Positions 41,493 to 48,166 of a stretch of 64,000 bases of DNA are shown here, in pieces. Position 1 is the stretch's first letter, and each line of letters begins with the position of its first letter. Both the position numbers and the translations under genes were made by a program. Origin of the DNA: Shinella sp032095155 (lineage in GTDB: Bacteria > Pseudomonadota > Alphaproteobacteria > Rhizobiales > Rhizobiaceae). The stretch is from positions 106,138 to 170,137 of the forward strand of contig NZ_JBLZPK010000039.1 of assembly GCF_049199905.1 (NCBI RefSeq), written 5' to 3'. Below the pieces are notes generated by a model, which worked only from the letters and a program-made list of their open reading frames with translations, searched no databases and was not told where the DNA came from.

Positions 41493-42149
41493 ATGGCCGA
41501 AAAGCGCTCAATCCTGTGCTTTGGAGATTCTTTGACCTGGGGCTGGATCCCCGTGAAGGAATCCGCCCCCACTCTGCGCTATCCCTACGAGCAGCGCTGG
41601 ACCGGCGCCATGGCCGCGAAACTGGGGGACGGCTACTACATCATCGAAGAGGGCCTCAGCGCCCGCACCACCAGCCTCGACGACCCGAACGACCCGCGGC
41701 TGAACGGCAGCGCCTACCTGCCTGCCGCACTCGCCAGCCACCTGCCGCTCGATCTCGTCATCCTCATGCTCGGCACGAACGATACGAAATCCTATTTCCA
41801 TCGCACGCCCTACGAGATCGCCAACGGCATGGGCAAGCTGGTCGGTCAGGTGCTGACCTCGGCCGGCGGCGTCGGCACGCCCTATCCGGCGCCGAAGGTG
41901 CTCGTCGTCGCTCCGCCGCCGCTCGCGCCGATGCCTGATCCGTGGTTCGAAGGCATGTTCGGCGGCGGCTACGAGAAGTCGAAACAGCTCGCCGGTCTCT
42001 ACAAGGCGCTTGCCGACTTCACCAAGGTCGAATTCCTGGCCGCCGGTGACCATGTCACGACCGACGGCGTGGACGGCATCCATTTCTCTGCCGACACCAA
42101 CATCAAGCTCGGACACGCCATCGCGGACAAGGTCGTGGCACTGTTCTGA
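41493..42149 (+). CDS. SGNH/GDSL hydrolase (arylesterase type), copy 2
   Basis: A 218-residue esterase, paralogous to the one at 35978-36628. Block I is CFGDSLTWG (Ser at about residue 12), block III LMLGTNDTK, block V DGIHFSADTN with the His. No signal peptide, so it is cytoplasmic. AAGGAGG precedes ATG 41493. It closes the importer operon and is followed by a terminator, suggesting that the imported compound carries an ester group removed inside the cell. Confidence 0.88.
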   Translation: MAEKRSILCFGDSLTWGWIPVKESAPTLRYPYEQRWTGAMAAKLGDGYYIIEEGLSARTTSLDDPNDPRLNGSAYLPAALASHLPLDLVILMLGTNDTKSYFHRTPYEIANGMGKLVGQVLTSAGGVGTPYPAPKVLVVAPPPLAPMPDPWFEGMFGGGYEKSKQLAGLYKALADFTKVEFLAAGDHVTTDGVDGIHFSADTNIKLGHAIADKVVALF

Positions 42150-42154
42150 GCAAA

Positions 42155-42190
42155 GCCACTCCGGCGCCTCCCTGCCGGAGTGGCATTTTT
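42155..42190 (+). terminator. Rho-independent terminator after the sugar importer operon
   Basis: Eleven-bp perfect stem GCCACTCCGGC / GCCGGAGTGGC, 8-nt loop, then ATTTTTC. It begins 5 bp after the esterase stop and lies between convergent genes. Confidence 0.85.
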
Positions 42191-42223
42191 CACCCTAGCC
42201 AGGGACCTGCTGACGGCCTCGCT

Positions 42224-42700
42224 CTAGGCGGTGCGTATTTTCTTTGCCACGAGCGCATCCAGTGAAATGCACCCCGGTCCGCGGGCCGCGATGAACAACA
42301 GGCAGGCGGCCCAGGTTCCGTGGGTCGGCCAGGCGGCGGGATAGACGAAGATCTCGATGACCAGCGTCATTGCCAAAAGCGCCAGCGCGGATAGCCGGCT
42401 GGCGAGGCCGATGACCAGCAGGATCGGGAAAAAGTGCTCGGCGAAGGCGGCGAGATGGGCGGCGAGCCAGGGGTCGACGAGCGGCAGCTTGTATTCGTTC
42501 TCGAAGAGATAGAGCGCGCTGTCGGAGAGCCGCCAGCCCTCGACCTTCGTCTGTCCAGATTGCCAGAAGACGGCGGCGATGGAGAGGCGGGCGATAAGCG
42601 CTATGAGATCGTTTGGAAGGCCGTTCAGAGCTTTCAGGCCCTGTTCGACGATCCTGTAGGGCAGGGGCTGAACGAGGTCAGGCATGGTCTGGGTCTTCAT
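42224..42700 (-). CDS. DoxX-family membrane protein of the bufferin locus
   Basis: A 158-residue inner-membrane protein with four predicted membrane segments (for example LIALIARLSIAAVFW near residue 40 and FFPILLVIGLASRLSALALL near 90). It is of the DoxX type, commonly the last gene of bufferin operons (BufD), possibly in electron transfer or membrane redox functions. Its ATG at 42700 lies 23 bp inside the end of the upstream bufC gene, showing translational coupling. Confidence 0.85.
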   Translation of the reverse strand: MKTQTMPDLVQPLPYRIVEQGLKALNGLPNDLIALIARLSIAAVFWQSGQTKVEGWRLSDSALYLFENEYKLPLVDPWLAAHLAAFAEHFFPILLVIGLASRLSALALLAMTLVIEIFVYPAAWPTHGTWAACLLFIAARGPGCISLDALVAKKIRTA

Positions 42701-43463
42701 CGGTCTTGTCCTGGCTGATGGCGGCAAATGCTCCCGAGCGGAGCAGCACCGCGAGATTGTCTGAAAGATCGAAATCGGCGTGTCCGCTCATCGCGCTTTC
42801 CGCCGCGCTGGCGAGCGTCGCGCCGGCGGCGAGCCGATGGAAAAACACCGCGCCGCCCGGCGACAACTCGATAACCTCGACGGCCAGATGCGGGCGGGCG
42901 ATCAGGGCATGTTCGCTCTGCCGGACATCGATTGGAGCAAGCGGTCGCTCGCCCGCATTCATCGCCCAGATCGTCACCACGGGATAAGGCGAGGAGAGCA
43001 CCGACAAAGCGGGATGCGGCGTGAAGACAAGCGCGCCGAGTCGGGCGGGATCGATCGCGGCGAGCGCCGCCGGATCGAGCGGCGAGATATCGGCCGCGTG
43101 ATAGGCTCGCCCGCGAGCGATTTCGAGCCGCATCACATCGGGCAGATAGGCAAGTTCCCGCGCCGGCGCGAAGCCGGCTACGAAGTCAGGGAGATCGTCG
43201 CCATAGGCGAGCAAGACGGGCGAAGACGGCGGATGGGCCGCGATGAAGGCCCGCGCCATGGCCCGGAAGAAGTCCGGCCCGACGATGTTTTCTGCGGCGG
43301 GAAAACGTGAGGCGAGGGCTGCGGTGAGGCTTGCCGTGACATTGTTGCGATAGACGCCGTAACGCCGCTCCGGCGTTGGTGTGTTCCAGGCCATCAGCCC
43401 GGCGGGTGCGGGCGTCGTGCCGAACAGGCCTGCGGCGAAGGCGCTCTGGAAGGTGGCGGACAT
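42678..43463 (-). CDS. bufC: BufC/HvfC-type DUF2063 partner protein
   Basis: A 261-residue protein of the DUF2063 (HvfC/BufC) family, which pairs with MNIO enzymes to recognise and deliver the RiPP precursor. It opens with a DNA-binding-like N-terminal domain (FQSAFAAGLFGTTPAP, RRYGVYRNNVTASLTAALASRFP) and has LPDVMRLEIARGRAYHA around residue 110, characteristic of the family. It starts 3 bp after the bufB stop and overlaps the DoxX gene. Confidence 0.88.
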   Translation of the reverse strand: MSATFQSAFAAGLFGTTPAPAGLMAWNTPTPERRYGVYRNNVTASLTAALASRFPAAENIVGPDFFRAMARAFIAAHPPSSPVLLAYGDDLPDFVAGFAPARELAYLPDVMRLEIARGRAYHAADISPLDPAALAAIDPARLGALVFTPHPALSVLSSPYPVVTIWAMNAGERPLAPIDVRQSEHALIARPHLAVEVIELSPGGAVFFHRLAAGATLASAAESAMSGHADFDLSDNLAVLLRSGAFAAISQDKTDEDPDHA

Positions 43464-43466
43464 GGC

Positions 43467-44321
43467 TCAGGCCGCCCTTCTGCGCGCGGCCGCATCGAGC
43501 AGCCGCTGCGCCGAGGCCACCTCGGCACGCAGCACCGGCCAGGCGGGCACGTCATTGTCCCATTCGATCAGGCTCGCGACCGGGCCGATCCGGCCGAGGA
43601 CGGTTTGATAGAGCGCCCAGACCGGATCCTTCACCGGCGTGTCGTGGCTGTCGATCAGCAGCGGCGCCCCGAGTTCGTCGATGCTCTCGGAATGGCCGCT
43701 CAAGTGGATTTCGCGCACGGCCGCCAGCGGGAAGCGGGCGATATAGTCATGGGGGTCGAGATTGTGGTTCGTCGCGGCGACGAAGACGTTGTTGACGTCG
43801 AGCAGCAGGCCGCAGCCGGTGCGTTGCGCGATCTCGGCCAGGAAGGCGGTCTCCTCGATCGTGTTCTCCGCGAAAAGCAGGTAGGTGGCGGGATTTTCGA
43901 GCAGCATCTGACGGCCCAGAACGGTCTGAATCTGATCGACATGCTCGACCACGCGGGCCAGCGTCTCCTCGGTATAAGGCAGCGGTAGAAGGTCGTTCAG
44001 AAACACGCTGTCATGGGTCGACCAGGCAAGGTGTTCGGAAAAACTCTCCGGCTGGTAGCGGTCGCACAACACCCGCAGCCGGGCGAGGTGATCGCCGTCG
44101 AGCGGCTGCATCGAACCGATCGACAGGCCGACGCCGTGGATGGAGAGCGCATAGTCCTCGCGCAGCTTGCCGAGCTGGGCGTGCGGTGGGCCACCGGCGC
44201 CCATGTAGTTTTCCGCATGGACCTCGAAGAAGCCGATGGGTTGCGGTTCGGCCAGGATATCGGCGAAATGCTCGGGCTTGAAGCCGGCACCGGCGCGGCG
44301 CGGAAGGGCGGAGGAAAGCAT
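43467..44321 (-). CDS. bufB: BufB/HvfB-type MNIO (DUF692) enzyme
   Basis: A 284-residue multinuclear non-haem iron oxidase of the DUF692 family. These enzymes modify cysteines of small precursor peptides, in bufferins to thiooxazole groups that bind copper. TIM-barrel metal-site motifs are present in order: FEVHAENYMG (H35, E37), SIHGVGLSIGS (H62), SEHLAWS, LLENPATYL, LLDVNNVFVAATNH, EIHLSGHSE and DSHDTPV. The gene lies 69 bp downstream of the precursor gene and 3 bp upstream of bufC. Confidence 0.92.
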   Translation of the reverse strand: MLSSALPRRAGAGFKPEHFADILAEPQPIGFFEVHAENYMGAGGPPHAQLGKLREDYALSIHGVGLSIGSMQPLDGDHLARLRVLCDRYQPESFSEHLAWSTHDSVFLNDLLPLPYTEETLARVVEHVDQIQTVLGRQMLLENPATYLLFAENTIEETAFLAEIAQRTGCGLLLDVNNVFVAATNHNLDPHDYIARFPLAAVREIHLSGHSESIDELGAPLLIDSHDTPVKDPVWALYQTVLGRIGPVASLIEWDNDVPAWPVLRAEVASAQRLLDAAARRRAA

Positions 44322-44390
44322 GGCACACCTTTCTGAAGGGAAGCGACGGCGCCGGGATGGCGCCGTCCGTCGGGTGGCGGACCGCGACTA

Positions 44391-44672
44391 TCAGGCCGGT
44401 GCCATGCCCTGCTCGAGCATGCCGTGACCGGTGGGGGTCTTCATCGAAACGCAGGTGCCCTTCGGGACCAGCTTGAAGACATTCTGCTGGTAGTCGATCT
44501 TCGACGTGCCGGCGCAAGTCGTGCCGGCGCCCGCAGCGCAGTCGTTCTGGCCCTTCATCGCGATGCCGTAGCACTTCTCCTTGCTGTCGTCGGCGGTGGC
44601 GGGCGTTGCGATGGCGGCCAGCGCGGAAGCGAGCGAACCGGCAAGGGCGAGGGTGGCGATCGTGGTTTTCAT
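44391..44672 (-). CDS. bufA: BufA-type bufferin precursor (DUF2282)
   Basis: A 93-residue secreted RiPP precursor. The signal peptide covers residues 1-27 (cleavage after ATA). The mature part has four cysteines, C34, C45, C53 and C74, in the contexts EKCYGIA, GQNDCAAG, GTTCAGT and KGTCVSM, which matches the four-Cys DUF2282/BufA1 pattern. In characterised bufferins two of the cysteines are modified by BufB-BufC and the peptide sequesters copper in the periplasm. GGAG lies ahead of ATG 44672. A SigF-type promoter lies about 50 bp upstream, on the same pattern as the divergent sigma gene. Confidence 0.9.
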   Translation of the reverse strand: MKTTIATLALAGSLASALAAIATPATADDSKEKCYGIAMKGQNDCAAGAGTTCAGTSKIDYQQNVFKLVPKGTCVSMKTPTGHGMLEQGMAPA

Positions 44673-44720
44673 TCTCTGTCTCCGTTTTTGGGCAGCCGCG
44701 ATTGGCTGTGCATGGACGGC

Positions 44721-44746
44721 TACGGAGAGGGATTGCGCTTCGTTAC
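44721..44746 (-). promoter_or_regulatory. SigF-type promoter of the buf operon
   Basis: Read on the minus strand: GTAAC (44746-44742), 17 bp, CGTA (44724-44721). The same GTAAC-N17-CGTA occurs toward sigF. It would give a leader of roughly 40 nt before bufA. It resembles the GTAAC-type promoters described for Caulobacter SigF. Confidence 0.65.
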
Positions 44747-44857
44747 AGGGCCGGTCGGATTTTTCTGTACACCTCTTGCGAAGCGGCCCTTGGCGTAAGA
44801 AAAAGGCCTTGCGCATCAGGCTCTTGGGCGCGTTACAGGTTTCTTGTCGTGGGCACG

Positions 44858-44883
44858 GTAACAAAATCGTGTGGCCCGGCGTA
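44858..44883 (+). promoter_or_regulatory. SigF-type promoter of sigF-nrsF
   Basis: GTAAC at 44858-44862, 17 bp, CGTA at 44880-44883, identical in architecture to the promoter facing bufA. The predicted start of transcription is only a few bases before the GTG at 44896, so the message would be nearly leaderless; the spacing to the gene is the weak point. Confidence 0.5.
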
Positions 44884-44895
44884 GGGTAGGAAACG

Positions 44896-45450
44896 GTGAA
44901 ACAGTCGACGCGTGAAGAGGAATGGGCAGCCTGGCTGCGCCTCGCCATCAAGGGCGATGCGCAGGCCTATAACCGTTTCCTCGTCGCCGTGACGCCGCAA
45001 TTGCGCCGCATGGCGCGCCGGCGGTGCGATCAGTTCGGCGCCCCGGCAAGCGAGGCGGAGGATGTGGTGCAGGAAGTGCTGCTCGCCATCCATCTGAAGC
45101 GCGGCACCTGGGATCCGTCCCGGCCGCTCGGACCGTGGCTGACGACCATCGTGCGCAACAAGCTGGTCGACAGCCTGCGCCGCCGCGGCCGGCATGTGAA
45201 TGTGCCGATCGAGGATGTCGCCGATTTCCTGGAGGCGGGCGACGAGACGCATGAGGCCGCCGACCGGCTCGACACGGAAACCATGCTGGCGCGGTTGAGA
45301 GACCCGCAGCGCGATATCGTCCGGTCGATCTCGATCGAGGGGCAGGGTATCCGCGAAACGGCGGCGCGGCTGAAAATGACGGAGGTCGCGGTGCGCGTCG
45401 CCCTCCACCGGGCGCTGAAATCGCTGGCCGCCCTCTATCGGAGCGAATGA
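44896..45450 (+). CDS. sigF: ECF sigma factor, SigF type
   Basis: A 184-residue ECF sigma factor. Region 2 spans about residues 15-85 (SEAEDVVQEVLLAIHLKRGTW, GPWLTTIVRNKLVDSLRRRG) and region 4 about 125-180 (IRETAARLKMTEVAVRVALHR). GTG at 44896 follows TAGGAAACG, and no in-frame ATG lies near. The anti-sigma gene nrsF starts 1 bp after its stop. In Caulobacter the SigF-NrsF pair responds to heavy metals and oxidative stress and controls bufferin genes; the divergent bufferin operon here fits that regulon exactly. Confidence 0.9.
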   Translation: MKQSTREEEWAAWLRLAIKGDAQAYNRFLVAVTPQLRRMARRRCDQFGAPASEAEDVVQEVLLAIHLKRGTWDPSRPLGPWLTTIVRNKLVDSLRRRGRHVNVPIEDVADFLEAGDETHEAADRLDTETMLARLRDPQRDIVRSISIEGQGIRETAARLKMTEVAVRVALHRALKSLAALYRSE

Positions 45451-45451
45451 G

Positions 45452-46087
45452 ATGAAGACGGACGACCTGATCATCCTGATGACGCACGACGCGCCCGTCG
45501 GCCTGCGCTATGGCCGTGCGCTTGCGCTTGCTCTTGGTGTAGGTATCGTCGCTTCGGCCGCGTTGCTCGTCGTCACCGTCGGCCTGCGGCATAACATGGC
45601 GAGCGTCTTCGAGACGGCGCGTGTGCTCTTCAAGATCGTCGTCACGCTCGTTCTCGCCGTTCTCGCCGCCCGGCTTGCCATGCGCATCGGCCGACCGGGG
45701 GCGGAGACGCGCTTTCCCGCTCTGCTGCTCGGCGTGCCCCTCGTCATGGTGGCGGCCGCCGTGATCATCGAGCTTTTCGCATTGCCGAGTGAGGCCTGGC
45801 GGGCGAGCCTAATCGGACGAAATGCGCTGTTCTGCCTGTTTTTCGTGCCGGTCCTGTCGCTTGCGCCTTTCGCCAGTCTATTCTGGGCGCTGAAGAAAGG
45901 CGCACCCGAGAATCCGGCGGCGGCCGGTGCCGCTGCCGGCTTTGCCGCCGGCGCCATTGCCGCTGCGATCTATGCCTGGCATTGCCCTGACGATAGCCCG
46001 TTGTTCCTGGCTACCTGGTACACGGCCGCCATAGCGGGCGTGACCGCTGCGGGTGCGCTGCTTGGCCGGCGCTGGCTGCGCTGGTAG
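45452..46087 (+). CDS. nrsF: NrsF-type anti-sigma factor (DUF1109)
   Basis: A 211-residue membrane protein of the DUF1109/NrsF family with six predicted membrane segments and a short cytoplasmic N-terminus. It begins MKTDDLIILMTHDAPV, the family's usual opening. A Trp-His-Cys segment (AWHCPDDSPLFLATWY, about residues 174-189) contains the C-terminal Cys-Pro seen in NrsF proteins, proposed as a sensing cysteine. It starts 1 bp after sigF, so the two are coupled. Confidence 0.9.
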   Translation: MKTDDLIILMTHDAPVGLRYGRALALALGVGIVASAALLVVTVGLRHNMASVFETARVLFKIVVTLVLAVLAARLAMRIGRPGAETRFPALLLGVPLVMVAAAVIIELFALPSEAWRASLIGRNALFCLFFVPVLSLAPFASLFWALKKGAPENPAAAGAAAGFAAGAIAAAIYAWHCPDDSPLFLATWYTAAIAGVTAAGALLGRRWLRW

Positions 46088-46091
46088 GCGG

Positions 46092-46874
46092 CTACCCTTT
46101 GATCCGGGCAAGAACGTGGTCGAGTGCCTTGGTCAACGCCTGACCACCGCCGTCCGCCTCGAAATCCCGGAAGACCTGTTCGTTCAGACCACCTTTGGTG
46201 GCGAATTCGTGGCTCATCTCCAGGAAGGCCACGTGGTTACAGGCGTGGAGTGCCGTATCGGACAGGCTGGCGAAGAGGGGCGCTAGATAGGCGCGTCCCT
46301 TGTCTTCCGGCAGGCCGTTTGCCGCCAGCCATTTGCTCGCGCGGTGCATGACGCCGAAATAGGTGGCCATCAGGGCGCTGGCGGCGGCGAGCAGATCGTA
46401 TTCGGCCTTGCTCTCGCATTCGACGGCGTTGCCCAGCACGTTGAAGAGCGCGGCGGTATCCGCATCCGGCGGAAAGACGGCTGTCACGCCCTTGCGGCGC
46501 GCGACGAAGGGCAGGGGGATCGCCTGGGAGAGGCGTACATCCGCGCCGATCCAGTCCAGAAGCGCGTCACGCGCGGTTGCCGCGACGACGCTGATCACGC
46601 GTTGCCCGTCGCGGAAGCGCAGGGGGCGGATGACGTCCTCCGCGATCTGCGGCCGGATCGCCAGAACGACCGTGTCGCAGCCATCGACGATCGCCTGATT
46701 GTCGCCGGAGACCAGAACCTGCGAAAAATCGGCGGCAAGGCCTGCCGAGATGTCCGCGCTGCGCAGGGACACCATGACATGCGGCACGGCGGCGGGCTTG
46801 GTCAGGAGGCCGCGCACCATCGCGTCCGTGATGGTGCCGGTTCCGATGAAGCCGATTTTCTGGGGCAGGGACAT
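46092..46874 (-). CDS. Pyrroline-5-carboxylate reductase-like protein (ProC family)
   Basis: A 260-residue oxidoreductase. The NAD(P)-binding motif GFIGTGTITDAMVRGLL is at about residues 7-23, where typical ProC has GxGxMxxA, and the dimerisation domain contains FEMSHEFATKGGLNEQVF-like residues near the C-terminus (LEMSHEFATKGGLNEQV). The family catalyses the last step of proline synthesis. The divergence from the standard motif (TIT for NMA) suggests a paralogue that may act on a different imine. Start ATG 46874 or 46880 (MIM) cannot be separated; the first has CGGA about 8 bases ahead. Confidence 0.75.
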   Translation of the reverse strand: MSLPQKIGFIGTGTITDAMVRGLLTKPAAVPHVMVSLRSADISAGLAADFSQVLVSGDNQAIVDGCDTVVLAIRPQIAEDVIRPLRFRDGQRVISVVAATARDALLDWIGADVRLSQAIPLPFVARRKGVTAVFPPDADTAALFNVLGNAVECESKAEYDLLAAASALMATYFGVMHRASKWLAANGLPEDKGRAYLAPLFASLSDTALHACNHVAFLEMSHEFATKGGLNEQVFRDFEADGGGQALTKALDHVLARIKG

Positions 46875-47051
46875 GATCATTCCGAGTTTCTGGGGGGGTA
46901 GAAGGAAGCAATCGGGAGATAACTGCTGCCGCATTCCATGGCCATTGGGTCAGAAAAGGCAGGCCGCAGCAATCGTAAAATTTCCGCCGCCCGCATGCGA
47001 TTGATGCGCGTGTCTGTTACGCAGGGGGCTGTTGAATCGCGAGGATCAAGC

Positions 47052-47270
47052 TTGAGGCAATCTCTGAGGAACAAGGCCGTTTCGGTATGCAATGAAAAGA
47101 TCGCCAAGAAAGGCGAGGCGGTCGGCCTGTCGTTCTATGCTTTCTTTGCGAACAAGAACGATGATCCGGATCTGGTGATGGAAGCGGCGGAGTGGTGGAT
47201 CCGAAAGCACGCTCTCGACCACTTCGAGAAAGCGACAAAAATCCGCGAGATGATCACGTCAGGATTGTGA
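47052..47270 (+). CDS. Small protein of unknown function
   Basis: A 72-residue protein that I do not recognise. The TTG at 47052 is chosen because AGGATCAAGC lies ahead and the sequence from there (LRQSLRNKAVSVCNEKIAKK) reads as a compact charged helical protein. A longer in-frame ATG at 46938 would add 38 residues of doubtful, Arg/Ser-rich sequence. It contains one Cys and ends KATKIREMITSGL. No signal peptide or membrane segment. Medium confidence that it is real. Confidence 0.45.
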   Translation: MRQSLRNKAVSVCNEKIAKKGEAVGLSFYAFFANKNDDPDLVMEAAEWWIRKHALDHFEKATKIREMITSGL

Positions 47271-47336
47271 GGCGTTTCGCGCCAACGCCTTCGTCACCGA
47301 GGTCTGCGGTCTGGAAGGCGCGTCTTCCGGCGCCTT

Positions 47337-47927
47337 TCAGCTCCTGCGGCAGGTGCAGGCTTCGTATCCACCGGCGAAAAGCCGGCCGGCCTTCATGCCG
47401 ATCCTTGCGGGGACCTCCCGCACATGTGTCACGCGCAGTGAACGTGCCATCGAGATTGCCGCTTCGGCACAGATTGCGGCGTCCTCCGCCGCGTTGTGAT
47501 GGGCGAAGGTGAGGCCGAGATATGAGGCCAGGATATTCAGCTTGTGGGATCCGAGATCGGGCCAGACCTTCTGCGCCATTTTCACCGAGCAGAGATAGGA
47601 CAGATCGGGATAACTCTGGCCGTACTGGTCGAGGCAAGCCCGCCAGACGCTGAAATCGAAGGCCGCATTGTGGGCAATCATTGTCGCGTCGCGAAAGTCG
47701 TCGGCGAACTCGTCCATGACCTCGGGGAATTCACCGGCATCTTCGACAGCCTCCGGCCGGATGCCGTGGATGGCGATGTTGAAGGAGGAGAAGCGCATTG
47801 TCTTAGGGCGAATCAACCGCTCCTCGACGCGTGTGACGCGACCGTCCTCGATCCACGCCAGCCCGACGGAACAGGCGCTTCCACGCTGTTCGTTGGCCGT
47901 TTCGAAATCAATCGCGATCGTCTTCAA
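47337..47927 (-). CDS. DEDDh-type 3'-5' exonuclease (DnaQ-like)
   Basis: A 196-residue exonuclease of the DnaQ/epsilon superfamily. Exo I is IDFETAN (Asp and Glu of DEDD, residues about 6-12), Exo II is AHNAAFDFSVW (Asp, near residue 86), and Exo III is HHNAAEDAAICAEA (His and Asp, near residue 142). The start is TTG at 47927, supported by CCGGAGCC ahead; no ATG occurs in frame until far upstream. A C-terminal extension of about 30 residues ends with Cys-x-Cys (ACTCRRS). Its role in repair or RNA turnover is not evident from context. Confidence 0.8.
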   Translation of the reverse strand: MKTIAIDFETANEQRGSACSVGLAWIEDGRVTRVEERLIRPKTMRFSSFNIAIHGIRPEAVEDAGEFPEVMDEFADDFRDATMIAHNAAFDFSVWRACLDQYGQSYPDLSYLCSVKMAQKVWPDLGSHKLNILASYLGLTFAHHNAAEDAAICAEAAISMARSLRVTHVREVPARIGMKAGRLFAGGYEACTCRRS

Positions 47928-48166
47928 ATCAGGCTCCGGCAAATTTTTGCACGGTTCTAACGGCGTGCGTGCCGTTTGGCAAAGTGATCGCCGCGAGCGG
48001 ATAGTTTCCGCGCGCAAGCTCCGAGACGGTGCAACTGTGCTTCCGACCGAAGGCCGCCTCCCCCTGGCAATGTTGAAAAAATAACATCGCTGTTGACGTT
48101 TGTGCTGAATCTAACATAGTCTCCCAGTGTGTCTGGCGGCACGCTGGATTTCGGGAGGAGAAAACA

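Noticed and set aside
44832..44836. Third GTAAC on the minus strand upstream of bufA
   Set aside because: At 16-17 bp spacing the matching -10 would be GCGC or TGCG instead of CGTA, so I do not call it a SigF promoter.
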